A stretch of 64,000 nucleotides of DNA from contig NZ_AP022563.1 of the NCBI RefSeq assembly GCF_010726645.1, forward strand, positions 3,534,001 to 3,598,000. The letters are read 5' to 3'. Under the pieces are notes generated by a model. It ran no database searches. It saw nothing but the letters and a program-made list of their open reading frames with translations, and had not been told where the DNA came from. Shown here piece after piece: positions 10,620 to 19,976 of this stretch (positions are counted from its first letter, which is position 1; each line of letters begins with the position of its first letter). The DNA comes from Mycolicibacterium duvalii. GTDB lineage: Bacteria; Actinomycetota; Actinomycetes; Mycobacteriales; Mycobacteriaceae. Made by a program: the position numbers and the translations under genes.

Positions 10620-12176
10620 TCAGCCTAGCGCGTCCCAGAAGGCGCACTGGTGCGCCCTGTCATAGTCGTCGACCACCGTATTGCCGTCCGGGCGCAGCGT
10701 CATCACCCGACCGGAACCGCGCCTCGGCCAGTCCGTCGCGGGGGCTCCGGTCCGCACGAACGCGGCCCAGTAGTCGACCATCTGCCGGCTCAGGTCACGC
10801 TGCGCGGCGGTCAGGTCCGGCGCCCCGCCGACGTCGAAGACGTAGCGCACGTCCAGCGAGTGGCTCGCGCCGACCGGGAACGGCAACGTCGTCAGCGGTT
10901 CGGGGGCCGGCGCGTCCTGGTCGGCGAACTCGTAGGCGTAGACCGGTTGGTGCCGGTTCAGGTCGGCGGCGAGCCGGTCGGCCACGCACGCGAACTCCGC
11001 ATCGGTCAGCGCGGCCGAGTAGGCCAGCTCGGGCTCGCGGTAGCGGTCGGCCGGGTAGCGCTGCGCCACCGCGGCCGCATCGGGCCCGAAGACCTCGGCG
11101 AGGGCATGCGGATACCCCGCGGCGCCGATCCGCTGCCCGGTGCGCAGATAGCGCAGCCCGGTGAACAGGGTGAACTCGTCGCGAGTGGTGCCGATCAGCA
11201 CCGGAACCCGTGCCGTGGTCCCGTCGGCGGCGGCGGTGAGCGGATCGACCGGCAGCGCCGTCGTTGCGGTCACCGGGCCGGTCAGTTGCTCGACGCCGAG
11301 CCGGGCGTAGAAGACCGGTTCGCGCAGCCTGTCGACCCGGGCGCCGCGCAGACACCCGGCTGCCGCGGCGACGTCACCGCATCCGGCTGCCGCGGCATAG
11401 TCGAGGCTGACGCGCCTGGCGTGCGGCAGTGCGGCCTGGGCCTGACAGGGACCGCTCATGATGATCGCGCCGTGGAACAGACCCCGCGAGCCGGGCGCGG
11501 CCAGGTGGTCGCACACCGACATCGCGCCGGCCGACTCCCCGGCCACCGTGACCCGATCCGGGTCACCGCCGAACGCGGCGATGTTCTCGCGCACCCAGCG
11601 CAGCGCAGCCTGCTGATCGGCCAGGCCGTAGTTGCCGACGTCGCCCGGCGGGCCCAGCGCGGGGTGGGCCAGGAATCCGAGCGCGCCCAGCCGGTAGTTG
11701 AGGGTGACCACGACGATGTCGCCGCGTTCGACCAGGCGGCGCGCGCCGAACATGCCGCCGTCGCCGTTGATGAAGCTGCCGCCGTGGAACCAGACCAGCA
11801 CGGCCTTGGGCTCGTCGGGTGTCGCCGGCGTCCACACGTTCAGCGACAGGCAATCCTCCCCGCTGCCGGTGCCGAACTCCGGGTCGGGCCCGGGGGCCTG
11901 CAGGCATCGGGGGCCGGGCCGTGACGCGTCCCGTACCCCGTCCCAGCGGAGCGCGGGCTCCGGCGGCCGGAACCGCAACGGGCCGACCGGCGGGGCCGCG
12001 TACGGGATGCCGCCGAAGAAGCTGTGCCCGGGATCCTCGACGCCGCGCACCGCGCCCGTACCGGTCTGCACCACCGCCGGATCGGCGGGCGCAGGCACCG
12101 CCACGGGGTCCGCCGCATGCACACACCCGACCGCGCACAGCAGCACGAGCGCCACGCTGAGCAGTCGTTTCGGCAC
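10620..12176 (-). CDS. Secreted type B carboxylesterase / lipase
   Basis: 518 residues, the normal length for the carboxylesterase type B family (alpha/beta hydrolase). The N-terminus MPKRLLSVALVLLCAVGC is a signal peptide with a lipobox-like AVGC at residue 18, so it is probably a surface lipoprotein. Nucleophile motif GESAGAMSV near residue 215, with the preceding EDCLSLNVWTP family signature near 107. Hydrolyses carboxylic esters; the substrate is unknown. GTG start. It ends 28 nt before the S10 promoter, with no terminator visible between. It is divergent from a P450 gene, and the shared 73-nt intergenic region contains the P450 operator (12215-12228), which might also affect this gene. 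Confidence 0.88.
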   Translation of the reverse strand: MPKRLLSVALVLLCAVGCVHAADPVAVPAPADPAVVQTGTGAVRGVEDPGHSFFGGIPYAAPPVGPLRFRPPEPALRWDGVRDASRPGPRCLQAPGPDPEFGTGSGEDCLSLNVWTPATPDEPKAVLVWFHGGSFINGDGGMFGARRLVERGDIVVVTLNYRLGALGFLAHPALGPPGDVGNYGLADQQAALRWVRENIAAFGGDPDRVTVAGESAGAMSVCDHLAAPGSRGLFHGAIIMSGPCQAQAALPHARRVSLDYAAAAGCGDVAAAAGCLRGARVDRLREPVFYARLGVEQLTGPVTATTALPVDPLTAAADGTTARVPVLIGTTRDEFTLFTGLRYLRTGQRIGAAGYPHALAEVFGPDAAAVAQRYPADRYREPELAYSAALTDAEFACVADRLAADLNRHQPVYAYEFADQDAPAPEPLTTLPFPVGASHSLDVRYVFDVGGAPDLTAAQRDLSRQMVDYWAAFVRTGAPATDWPRRGSGRVMTLRPDGNTVVDDYDRAHQCAFWDALG

Positions 12177-12204
12177 GACGTCCGAGCCTACTTGCGACGT
12201 GGGT

Positions 12205-12228
12205 TACAGTGTTCTTGACACCTGTCAA
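12205..12228 (+). promoter_or_regulatory. Promoter -10 and palindromic operator of the first P450 gene
   Basis: TACAGT (12205-12210) is a TANNNT -10 hexamer; after exactly 4 nt comes TTGACACCTGTCAA (12215-12228), with inverted 6-bp arms. The same arrangement recurs before the second P450 (13545-13568). The operator would cover the transcription start, as expected for a repressor site. Confidence 0.65.
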
Positions 12229-12249
12229 GTTAATCCCGAGCGAGGCACC

Positions 12250-13491
12250 ATGAGCACGCCCGTCACCGGCGGCGTCCTGGCCGATCCGAAGGCCTACACC
12301 GACGAGGCGCGCCTGCACGCCGCGCTGACCCACCTGCGCCGGCACGCCCCGGTCTCCTACGTGGACGTCCCGGACTACCGGCCGTTCTGGGCGGTCACCA
12401 AGCACGCCGACATCATGGCCATCGAGCGGGACAACGAGCTGTGGATCAACGCACCGCGCCCGATGCTCGTCACCGCCGCCACCGACGACCTGTCCCAGGC
12501 CAACCTGGCCGCCGGCGGCGGCATCCGCACCTTGATCCACATGGACGACCCGCTGCACCGCGACATCCGCAAGGTCGGCGCGGACTGGTTCCGCCCCAAG
12601 GCCATGCGGGCGCTGAAGACCCGCGTCGACGAGCTGGCCAAGATCTACGTCGACAAGATGGTGGAGAAGGGCCCCGAGTGCGACTTCGTCCAGGAAGTCG
12701 CGGTCAACTTCCCGCTGTACGTGATCCTGTCGCTGCTGGGCCTGCCCGAATCCGACTTCGGCCGGATGCTCAAGCTCACCCAGGAGATGTTCGGCGGTGA
12801 CGACGACGAGTTCACCCGCGGCAAGAGCCCGGAGGAACTGCACGAGGTCATCACCGACTTCTTCCGGTACTTCACCGCGCTGACCGCCGAACGCCGGGCC
12901 CACCCCACCGACGATCTGGCCTCGGCGATCGCCAACGCCAAGATCGACGGCGAGTACCTCAACGACATCGACTGCCTGTCCTACTACGTCATCGTCGCCA
13001 GCGCCGGCCACGACACCACCAGCGCCGCCATCTCCGGCGGCCTGCTCGCGTTGATCGAGAACCAGGATCAACTGGCGCGGCTGAAGGCCCACCCGGACCT
13101 GATGGGCACCGCGGTCGAGGAGATGATCCGGTGGACCACCCCGGTCAAGGAGTTCATGCGCACCGCCACCGCCGACACCGAGGTGCACGGCGTGCCGATC
13201 AAGGAGGGCGAGTCGGTGCTGCTGTCCTACGTCTCGGCCAACCGCGACGAGGACATCTTCGACGAGCCGTTCCGCTTCGACGTCGGCCGCGACCCGAACA
13301 AGCACCTGTCGTTCGGTTACGGCGTGCACTTCTGCCTGGGCGCCGCGCTCGCGCGGATGGAGATCAACAGCTTCTTCACCGAACTGGTCCCCCGGCTGGA
13401 GTCCATCGAACTGGCCGGCGACCCGGAGTTCATCGCGACGATCTTCGTCGGCGGCCTCAAGCACCTACCGATCCGGTACGGACTGCGCTGA
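12250..13491 (+). CDS. Cytochrome P450, CYP108-like (first of tandem pair)
   Basis: 413 residues from the ATG at 12250 (GAGG ribosome site just upstream; the frame is open further 5' without P450 similarity). Haem-thiolate monooxygenase. I-helix oxygen motif AGHDTTS, ExxR motif in EEMIRW, and haem ligand Cys362 in FGYGVHFCLG. The C-terminus (FVGGLKHLPIRY) resembles P450terp (CYP108), which hydroxylates a terpene alcohol, so a hydrophobic terpenoid-like substrate is possible but unproven. Very similar along its length to the next gene, pointing to tandem duplication. No ferredoxin gene is adjacent. Confidence 0.9.
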   Translation: MSTPVTGGVLADPKAYTDEARLHAALTHLRRHAPVSYVDVPDYRPFWAVTKHADIMAIERDNELWINAPRPMLVTAATDDLSQANLAAGGGIRTLIHMDDPLHRDIRKVGADWFRPKAMRALKTRVDELAKIYVDKMVEKGPECDFVQEVAVNFPLYVILSLLGLPESDFGRMLKLTQEMFGGDDDEFTRGKSPEELHEVITDFFRYFTALTAERRAHPTDDLASAIANAKIDGEYLNDIDCLSYYVIVASAGHDTTSAAISGGLLALIENQDQLARLKAHPDLMGTAVEEMIRWTTPVKEFMRTATADTEVHGVPIKEGESVLLSYVSANRDEDIFDEPFRFDVGRDPNKHLSFGYGVHFCLGAALARMEINSFFTELVPRLESIELAGDPEFIATIFVGGLKHLPIRYGLR

Positions 13492-13544
13492 GTCCGGCGC
13501 TGTGACATAGGCGGCCCGCCACTCGACAAGTGGCCCCGATCACA

Positions 13545-13568
13545 TAGACTGTGTTTGACACCCGTCAA
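13545..13568 (+). promoter_or_regulatory. Promoter -10 and palindromic operator of the second P450 gene
   Basis: TAGACT (13545-13550), 4 nt, then TTGACACCCGTCAA (13555-13568) with TTGAC/GTCAA arms. It matches the first P450's site in 13 of 14 operator bases and has the same distance to the -10 hexamer, so both genes are probably controlled by one regulator. Confidence 0.65.
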
Positions 13569-13590
13569 GTACTGCTGTGTGAGGAGCCCG

Positions 13591-14853
13591 ATGAGCGCGT
13601 CCGCGATGGATCTCAAGATGGACGAAGCGGCGAAGGTACTGGCCGACCCGACGGCTTACGCCGACGATGCCCGGCTGCACGCCGCGTTGGCGCACCTGCG
13701 CGCCAACAACCCCGTCGCCTACGTCGATCACGGTCCGTACCGGCCGTTCTGGGCGATCACCAAGCACGCCGACATCATGGCCATCGAGCGCGCCAACGAC
13801 CTGTGGTTGTCCGAGCCCCGGCCGCTGCTGGCCACCGCCGAGGCCGACGATCTGGCCAAGGCGCAGCTGGAGGCCGGGTTCGGGTTGCGCACCCTGATCC
13901 ACATGGATGACCCGCACCACCGCAAGGTGCGCGCCATCGGCGCCGACTGGTTCCGCCCGAAAGCCATGCGGGACCTGAAGGTTCGTGTCGACGAGCTGGC
14001 CAAGCGCTACGTGGACAAAATGGCCGAGATCGGCCCGGAGTGCGACTTCGTCACCGACATCGCGGTCAACTTCCCGCTGTATGTGATCCTGTCGCTGCTC
14101 GGCCTGCCCGAAGAGGACTTCGGCCGGATGCACATGCTGACCCAGGAGATGTTCGGCGGCGACGACGACGAGTACAAGCGCGGCACCACACCGGAAGAGC
14201 AGATGGCGGTGCTGACCGACTTCTTCAACTACTTCGGCGCTTTGACGGCGTCGCGGCGGGAGCACCCGACCGACGATCTGGCGTCGGCGATCGCCAACGG
14301 CCGCGTCGACGGCGAGCTCATGTCCGACGTGGACACGCTGTCCTACTACGTCATCGTCGCCAGCGCCGGCCACGACACCACCAAGGACGCCATCTCCGGG
14401 GGCCTGCTCGCGCTGATCGAGAACCCCGCCGAAATGGCCCGCCTCAAAGGCGATCTCAGCTTGATGGGCACCGCCGTCGAGGAGATGATCCGCTGGTCCA
14501 CCCCGGTCAAGGAGTTCATGCGCACTGCCGCCGAGGACACCGAGATCCGCGGGGTGCCCATCGCCAAGGGCGAGTCGGTGTATCTGGCCTACGTGTCGGG
14601 CAACCGCGACGAGGAGGTCTTCGACGAGCCGTTCCGTTTCGACGTCGGTCGCGACCCGAACAAGCACGTCGCCTTCGGCTACGGAGTGCACTTCTGCCTC
14701 GGCGCGGCTCTGGCCCGGATGGAGATGAACAGCCTGTTCACCGAGCTGTTGCCGCGGCTGGACTCGATCGAGCTGGCGGGGAAGCCCGAACTGTCGGCGA
14801 CCACCTTCGTCGGCGGCCTCAAGCATCTGCCGGTGCGTTACTCGCTGCGCTGA
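13591..14853 (+). CDS. Cytochrome P450, CYP108-like (second of tandem pair)
   Basis: 420 residues from the ATG at 13591, preceded by a strong GAGGAG ribosome site. I-helix AGHDTTK, ExxR in EEMIRW, haem ligand Cys369 in FGYGVHFCLG. Paralogue of the upstream P450 with long identical blocks such as the GLPE/DFGRM and TQEMFGGDDDE regions. N-terminal ~10 residues differ. It has its own promoter/operator rather than relying on read-through. The stop overlaps convergently by 16 nt with the TetR gene on the other strand. Substrate unknown; a divergent role from its twin (different acyl or terpene positions) is plausible. Confidence 0.9.
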   Translation: MSASAMDLKMDEAAKVLADPTAYADDARLHAALAHLRANNPVAYVDHGPYRPFWAITKHADIMAIERANDLWLSEPRPLLATAEADDLAKAQLEAGFGLRTLIHMDDPHHRKVRAIGADWFRPKAMRDLKVRVDELAKRYVDKMAEIGPECDFVTDIAVNFPLYVILSLLGLPEEDFGRMHMLTQEMFGGDDDEYKRGTTPEEQMAVLTDFFNYFGALTASRREHPTDDLASAIANGRVDGELMSDVDTLSYYVIVASAGHDTTKDAISGGLLALIENPAEMARLKGDLSLMGTAVEEMIRWSTPVKEFMRTAAEDTEIRGVPIAKGESVYLAYVSGNRDEEVFDEPFRFDVGRDPNKHVAFGYGVHFCLGAALARMEMNSLFTELLPRLDSIELAGKPELSATTFVGGLKHLPVRYSLR

Positions 14854-15446
14854 CCGGGCTTTGCGTACGCGTTGAGAAAGCCGTCGACCGCTGCGACGGC
14901 CGCCGCCCGGTAGTCGAAGTCGGGCAGCGTGCTGATCCGGCCGAAGGCCAACGGTCCGACCAGCAGCGCAAGGGCGATCGGGCGGTCGACGGGCTGGAGT
15001 TGTTCGGCGGCGTCGGCGCTGTCGAAGACGGTCTCGAACGGCGCCGCGTACTGCTCGACGATCCGTTCGCGCAGTGAACTGACCGGAGTCCCGTCCGCGA
15101 GGGGCACCCCGGTGATGTCGGGCCCCAGCGACAGCCACGCCATCGCGGTGAGCGTGGTGGGGGCCTCGGCGATCGAATCGGCCCACTCGACCACGATCGC
15201 CTGGAGCCTCTCGCGCAGCGTGCCGCGCTCGGGCGGCATCGGCGGCGGCGGGATCAGACTGGTGAAGGCCGCCGCGACGAGGTCGTTACCGCTCGGAAAG
15301 TGGCGATACAACGTCGCGCGGGCGACATTGGCCTGTCGGGTGACCGCGTCGATCGTCACCGCCGCCGGCCCGCCGGCGCGCAGCAGCGCGGTGGCCGCCT
15401 CCAGCAGACGGGCCCGGGACCGGGCCGGCCGCGGGTCGCCGGTCAT
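14838..15446 (-). CDS. TetR-family repressor of the adjacent efflux pump
   Basis: 202 residues from the ATG at 15446, which has a GAGG ribosome site; an upstream GTG at 15494 keeps the frame but would place the start directly against an operator with no ribosome site. N-terminal TetR helix-turn-helix: VTIDAVTRQANVARATLYRHFPSG. The C-terminal ligand domain is unclassified. Divergent from an MFS drug transporter, with three matching palindromes between them, the classic layout of a drug-sensing repressor controlling itself and a pump. Confidence 0.88.
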   Translation of the reverse strand: MTGDPRPARSRARLLEAATALLRAGGPAAVTIDAVTRQANVARATLYRHFPSGNDLVAAAFTSLIPPPPMPPERGTLRERLQAIVVEWADSIAEAPTTLTAMAWLSLGPDITGVPLADGTPVSSLRERIVEQYAAPFETVFDSADAAEQLQPVDRPIALALLVGPLAFGRISTLPDFDYRAAAVAAVDGFLNAYAKPGQRSE

Positions 15447-15494
15447 GGTTTCCGCCTCCTCGGTTTCGCCCGCCCCGACAGCGGGAATGTGCAC

Positions 15495-15557
15495 AAGACT
15501 ATTGGTCTTGCAACGAGACTGTTAGTCTCGGTTTGTCTTTTTGAGACCAACAGTCTT
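15495..15557. promoter_or_regulatory. Triple TetR-type operator between repressor and MFS gene
   Basis: Three 15-bp palindromes of form RAGAC-N5-GTCTY: AAGACTATTGGTCTT (15495-15509), GAGACTGTTAGTCTC (15515-15529, arms of 6) and GAGACCAACAGTCTT (15543-15557). Start-to-start distances are 20 and 28 bp. The first pair is two helical turns apart. Confidence 0.8.
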
Positions 15558-15582
15558 GAAACCTCCTGCTGGAAGAGACGCC

Positions 15583-17241
15583 ATGGTCACCCTGTCTGGA
15601 TCTGCCCAGGATATCGACGGCGAGGTCGCGTCCCTGCCGAAACGCGGACGCATCTGGCTGCTCGTCGTCGCGAGCTTCAACGTGCTGCTGGTGATCTCGT
15701 CGATGGTGGCGCTCAACGCCGCTCTGCCTGACCTCGCGCTGGAGACGTCGGCCACCCAGTCCCAGCTCACGTGGATCGTCGACGGGTACACGCTGGCGCT
15801 GGCCTGTCTGCTGCTGCCGGCCGGCGCTCTGGGTGACCGCTTCGGCCGGCGCGGCGCCCTGCTGGTCGGCCTGGTGATCTTCGGGGTGGCGTCGTGCGCG
15901 CCGACGGTGCTCGACAGCCCGACCCAGATCATCGTGGCGCGCGCCGTGGCCGGTGTCGGTGCTGCGTTCATCATGCCGGCCACGCTGTCACTGCTGACGG
16001 CCGCGTTCCCGAAAGACGAGCGCAACAAGGCCGTCGGCATCTGGGCCGGTGTCGCCGGCTCGGGTGCGGTCGTCGGCTTCCTCGGCACCGGGCTGATGCT
16101 GCAATTCTTCTCCTGGCAGTCGATCTTCTACGCCTTCACCGCCGCGGCGCTGCTGTTGTTCGTCGCGACGCTGACGATCGGGTCCTCCCGCGACGAGACC
16201 GCGGCCCCGATCGACTGGCTGGGTGGCAGCCTGATCGCGACGGCGATCGCGGTCTTCGTGCTCGGCATCGTCGAAGCGCCGGTGCGCGGGTGGACCGACC
16301 CGATCGTGCTGGGATGTCTCGGTGCGGGCCCGGCACTGGCCGCGGTGTTCGCAGTGGTGCAGTTGCGCCGCACCCACCCGCTGCTCGACGTGCGGCTGTT
16401 CCGCCGACCTGACTTCGCGACCGGTGCGGTGGGAATCACGTTCATCTTCATGGCGAATTTCGGCTTCTTCTATCTCGCGATGCAGCATATGCAGCTGGTG
16501 ATGGGATACACCCCGCTGCAGACCGCTTTTGCGCTGTCGCCGTTGGCACTTCCCGTGCTGGTGCTGGGTTTCAGCCTGCACCTCTACCTGCCGAAGGTGG
16601 GTTTGCGCTTCGCGGTCACCGTCGGGCTGCTGCTGATCGCAACCGGGCTGTACCTGATGCGTTTCCTCGACGGGGATTCGACCTTCACCGACCTGATGTG
16701 GCCCATGCTGGTCATGGCCTCGGGCATCGGGTTCTGCACCGCCCCGACGACGTCGGCGATCATGAACGCCACCCCCGACGAGAAGCAGGGCGTTGCCTCG
16801 GCGGTCAACGACGCCACCCGCGAGATCGGAGCCGCGGTGGGTATCGCGGTCGCCGGATCGATTCTGGCCGCGCTCTACCACTCCTCGCTGGCCCCGCGCC
16901 TGGAAGCCTTCCCCGACGAGATCCGTTCCGGCGCGACCGATTCGCTGGCCTATGCGCTGTCCATCGCCGAACGCATGGGACCGCAGGGAGCGGAACTGAC
17001 CCGGCTGGCCGAGGACGCGTTCCTGCACTCGATGAGTCAGGCGCTGCTGGTGCTCTCGGTGGTCACGCTGGCCGGCGCGCTGTTTGTCGCCGTGTGGTCA
17101 CCCGGGCGGGACGGCCGGCAGTGGGCGCCGCTGCGCCGTGGCTCACGCGAAGAATTCCGCAGCCCGGTGGCCGATCATCGCGATGGTGGCGTGCGGGCCG
17201 CGACTGGGCGCCATCGGAAGGATGGACCCGTCGACGATTGA
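15583..17241 (+). CDS. MFS drug efflux transporter, DHA2 (14-TM) family
   Basis: 552 residues from the ATG at 15583, placed 25 nt after the last operator. Major facilitator with about 14 hydrophobic segments. Motif A-like loop GALGDRFGRRGALL near 82-95 and motif C-like GVAGSGAVVGFLGTG near 152-166 point to proton-driven drug export (EmrB/QacA type). The substrate is unknown. The last ~33 codons (after RRGSREEF) are Arg/Gly/Asp-rich, unlike the rest, and lie on the antisense strand of the mftG 3' end (99-nt convergent overlap), so they look like stop-codon drift into the neighbour. Confidence 0.92.
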   Translation: MVTLSGSAQDIDGEVASLPKRGRIWLLVVASFNVLLVISSMVALNAALPDLALETSATQSQLTWIVDGYTLALACLLLPAGALGDRFGRRGALLVGLVIFGVASCAPTVLDSPTQIIVARAVAGVGAAFIMPATLSLLTAAFPKDERNKAVGIWAGVAGSGAVVGFLGTGLMLQFFSWQSIFYAFTAAALLLFVATLTIGSSRDETAAPIDWLGGSLIATAIAVFVLGIVEAPVRGWTDPIVLGCLGAGPALAAVFAVVQLRRTHPLLDVRLFRRPDFATGAVGITFIFMANFGFFYLAMQHMQLVMGYTPLQTAFALSPLALPVLVLGFSLHLYLPKVGLRFAVTVGLLLIATGLYLMRFLDGDSTFTDLMWPMLVMASGIGFCTAPTTSAIMNATPDEKQGVASAVNDATREIGAAVGIAVAGSILAALYHSSLAPRLEAFPDEIRSGATDSLAYALSIAERMGPQGAELTRLAEDAFLHSMSQALLVLSVVTLAGALFVAVWSPGRDGRQWAPLRRGSREEFRSPVADHRDGGVRAATGRHRKDGPVDD

Positions 17242-18558
17242 CAGGCCGTCCACGCCGAACACGTGGCACCGGTTGTCGACCATGGCGTCGGGATCGTCGT
17301 CGCTCCCCATTTTCGCGGTGCCGCACAGATGTTGCGAGGTTGCCCATACGGCTTCCTGCCCCTCCGCAGCCGCACCGGCCAGCTCGCGCGCGAGCTCCGT
17401 TGCTTCGCTGAGCAGTAGGACGTCGAGCGGCGCACTGTCGTAACGATGTTCGATGACCGGATCGGTTCCCCGGAGGCGGACCCGCCCGCGTGAATGCGGC
17501 CGCATCAGCGTGATTCCGAGGTGCGGGTGATCGGCCGGGTCATCGTGGTCACCACCCACCATGGCTCCGAATCCCGCTGTGTAGGGCCGGATCTCGACAC
17601 CCTTATCCGTGGTCAGAATCGCCTCGAGCGGTGGAACCCCGTGGGTCGGCGTCCACCGGACCGGCAGCACCCATTCCGGGTGGTCGATGGTCGCGACCCC
17701 CACGGGAAGGTCGGCGACGACGGGAACATCGGCGGCACGCACCTGAGCAGCCGGTCCGATGCCGGAGAGTAGCAACAGCCGAGCCGTCTCGATCGCCCCG
17801 GCGCACAGGATGATTCGGTCGGCGAACAGCTCTGAGGCGCCATCTGGGCCGCGGCACTGCACCCCGACCGCCCGAGTGCCCTGCAGCAGCAGGCGTTGCA
17901 CCCGGGTCTCGGTGTGCACGGTCAGGTTGGGCCGGCCCAGCACGGGCTGCAGGAAAGCGCCACCGGGTCCCACCCGCTGACCGCCGTCGATGTTCAGCGG
18001 CACCGCACCGATGCCGGCGGGGAGCTGCAGACCGGCGGTGGCGCCGTTGAGATCCTCGACCCACGGGTAGCCCGCAGCGCGCGCAGCATCGACGAATGCA
18101 CCGGTGGCGCCGTCGAATACGGCGACGCGACGTACCGTGATCGGGCCGTCCTGCCCGTGCACCGGGGTGTCGAAGTCGAGATCGTGCTCGATGGCGCGGA
18201 AGTGCGGCAGCACGTCGGCCCACGCCCACCCCGGCAGACCCCAGCCGTCGAAGTCGGTCGGCAGCGCGCGACAGAAGTAGCCGCCGTTGACCGCTCCCGA
18301 GCCGCCCACCACCGCGCCGCGCATCAGTTGCGCGGTCCGGCGCGGATCATCGGTCAACACGGTCGGGTAGCGGTGCACGACCGAACTGGCGGGTCCGATC
18401 GGCAGCCGAAGGCCGTCGGCGATCTGATCCGCCACCCGGGCGTCGGTGGCGCTCGGGCCCCACTCGACGACGGTGACCGTGCAGCGTTCGTCGGCGGAGA
18501 GCCGCTCGGCGAGCACCGAGCCCGCGCTGCCCGCACCGATGATCAGGACATCGGTCAT
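17143..18558 (-). CDS. mftG: Mycofactocin-system GMC oxidoreductase MftG
   Basis: 471 residues from the ATG at 18558; the reading frame is open far upstream but that part lies inside mftF. GMC flavoenzyme: ADP-binding VLIIGAGSAGSVLAERL at 4-20, and C-terminal His motifs in TSQHLCGTAKMG and PSRGPHATIAMIG. Family knowledge: MftG reoxidises reduced mycofactocin and passes electrons on toward the respiratory chain, needed for growth on alcohols in M. smegmatis. Last gene of mftABCDEFG, starting 5 nt after mftF. Its 3' end overlaps the convergent MFS gene. Confidence 0.93.
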   Translation of the reverse strand: MTDVLIIGAGSAGSVLAERLSADERCTVTVVEWGPSATDARVADQIADGLRLPIGPASSVVHRYPTVLTDDPRRTAQLMRGAVVGGSGAVNGGYFCRALPTDFDGWGLPGWAWADVLPHFRAIEHDLDFDTPVHGQDGPITVRRVAVFDGATGAFVDAARAAGYPWVEDLNGATAGLQLPAGIGAVPLNIDGGQRVGPGGAFLQPVLGRPNLTVHTETRVQRLLLQGTRAVGVQCRGPDGASELFADRIILCAGAIETARLLLLSGIGPAAQVRAADVPVVADLPVGVATIDHPEWVLPVRWTPTHGVPPLEAILTTDKGVEIRPYTAGFGAMVGGDHDDPADHPHLGITLMRPHSRGRVRLRGTDPVIEHRYDSAPLDVLLLSEATELARELAGAAAEGQEAVWATSQHLCGTAKMGSDDDPDAMVDNRCHVFGVDGLSIVDGSILPMAPSRGPHATIAMIGHRAAEFFA

Positions 18559-18563
18559 CAGGC

Positions 18564-19976
18564 TCAGCGGCGGATCTGCGGCTTCAGGGCGCCGGCGTGG
18601 CGCTCGCGCAGCACGCCGCTCCACAGCCCCAGGCCGTAGGCGATGTCGTCGAGGCGTTTGAGCAGCAGGTAGGTCAGCACCCCGACCCGCTTGCCGTCGT
18701 CGTCGACACGACCGGTGCGCACCAGCCAGTCGAGCAGGCCGTCGAGCACCGCGGCGACCAGCACCACGCGACGGCATCGCCTCGACAGCGTCGCCGCCAG
18801 CAGCGCCAGCGGCCAGTAGTGCCGGCAGATGGCCGCGGCGAGTTGGGCGGCCCCCGACCACATCGCCTGGGTGGCCACCGCGGCCACCTCCAGCGGCTCG
18901 GTCGGGACTCCGGACAGTGTCTTGGCGATGCGGCGCCCGGTGAGGACCGCGACGACCACCGACGCCACATAGCCGATGCCCGAACCCCGCGCGGCCAGCA
19001 GCCACGCCGCCAGGGTCGGGCCGGAGATCACCAGCGGCGCCGTCTTCCCGGGATGACGGATGGTCAACGGGGCTGCGGCGCTGCCGTAGAACGCCTTGCG
19101 CACGAACCACTTCCGCAGATCGGTGCGATGATCGTGGGCCACCGTGGCGATCGGCTCGTAGCGCAGCCGGGCACCGGCCTCGTTGAGGCGCCAGCACAGG
19201 TCGACGTCTTCGCCGGAGGTCAGGGTCTCGTCGAATCCGCCGATGTCGAGCAGGGCCGCTCGGCGGCAGATGATCGCGGCACTGGGCACGTAGGAGACGG
19301 TGCCGTACGGCACGACGGGCGCCTCGCGCAGCCCGAGGTCCAGCGAGGAGCGGACCGCCTCGTACCGCGCCACCGCGCCGGCGGTGTTGTTCAGCGCCAC
19401 GATGCGGGGCGCCACCAACGCGACCGCGGGGTCGCAGAAGTGGCCGCACAGCGCTTCCAGCCAGCCGCGGCGCGGCACCACGTCGGAGTCCAGGAACGCG
19501 ACGAAGTCGGTGTCGCAGACCGCCAGCCCGGTGTTGCGGGCCGCGGCCGGACCCTTGCTGTACGGGTGGCGCAGCACCCGCACGTCGCAGTGCATCGCTG
19601 CGAAGTCGGCCTCGCGCACCGGGTCCACGGAGCCGTCGTCGACAATCACCACACGCATACCGCGCAGCGACGACACCAGGCGCATCAGCCCGATAGGGTT
19701 GTCCTTCACCGGGATAACGACGGTGATGTCGCGGTGCGAGGGCCCGCTCAGCGGCCGCGGGTGTGCGACGGTCGCGTCGAGCAGGGTGCGGGCCAGCTGG
19801 GCACTGACCGCGTCGTGAACTTCCAGCCGGCCGCCGCGTAGCAGCGTCTGCGCGGCCGGCGCCAAGCGCAGCAACCGGGTCGGTGAGCCGCCGAGCAACG
19901 CCGTGCCCTCTCCGAGCACGCGCACCCGGCGGTCCACCTGGACGGCGAACCCGTCCGGGAGACGCGGGCCGGTCAT
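18564..19976 (-). CDS. mftF: Mycofactocin glycosyltransferase MftF
   Basis: 470 residues from an ATG overlapping the mftE stop (ATGA). Family 2 glycosyltransferase: [16 protein letters not shown], the DDGS motif (VIVDDGSVD) and the [14 protein letters not shown] metal-binding region; later [14 protein letters not shown]. Family role: adds the oligo-glucose chain to premycofactocin. The C-terminal third has hydrophobic helices (about 320-365 and 395-415), suggesting membrane association. Order and coupling match other mft clusters. Confidence 0.94.
   Translation of the reverse strand: MTGPRLPDGFAVQVDRRVRVLGEGTALLGGSPTRLLRLAPAAQTLLRGGRLEVHDAVSAQLARTLLDATVAHPRPLSGPSHRDITVVIPVKDNPIGLMRLVSSLRGMRVVIVDDGSVDPVREADFAAMHCDVRVLRHPYSKGPAAARNTGLAVCDTDFVAFLDSDVVPRRGWLEALCGHFCDPAVALVAPRIVALNNTAGAVARYEAVRSSLDLGLREAPVVPYGTVSYVPSAAIICRRAALLDIGGFDETLTSGEDVDLCWRLNEAGARLRYEPIATVAHDHRTDLRKWFVRKAFYGSAAAPLTIRHPGKTAPLVISGPTLAAWLLAARGSGIGYVASVVVAVLTGRRIAKTLSGVPTEPLEVAAVATQAMWSGAAQLAAAICRHYWPLALLAATLSRRCRRVVLVAAVLDGLLDWLVRTGRVDDDGKRVGVLTYLLLKRLDDIAYGLGLWSGVLRERHAGALKPQIRR

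Noticed and set aside
11698..12249. N-terminal extension of the first P450 frame
   Set aside because: It overlaps the esterase gene in antisense and runs through the operator; the ATG at 12250 has a ribosome site and begins the P450 similarity.
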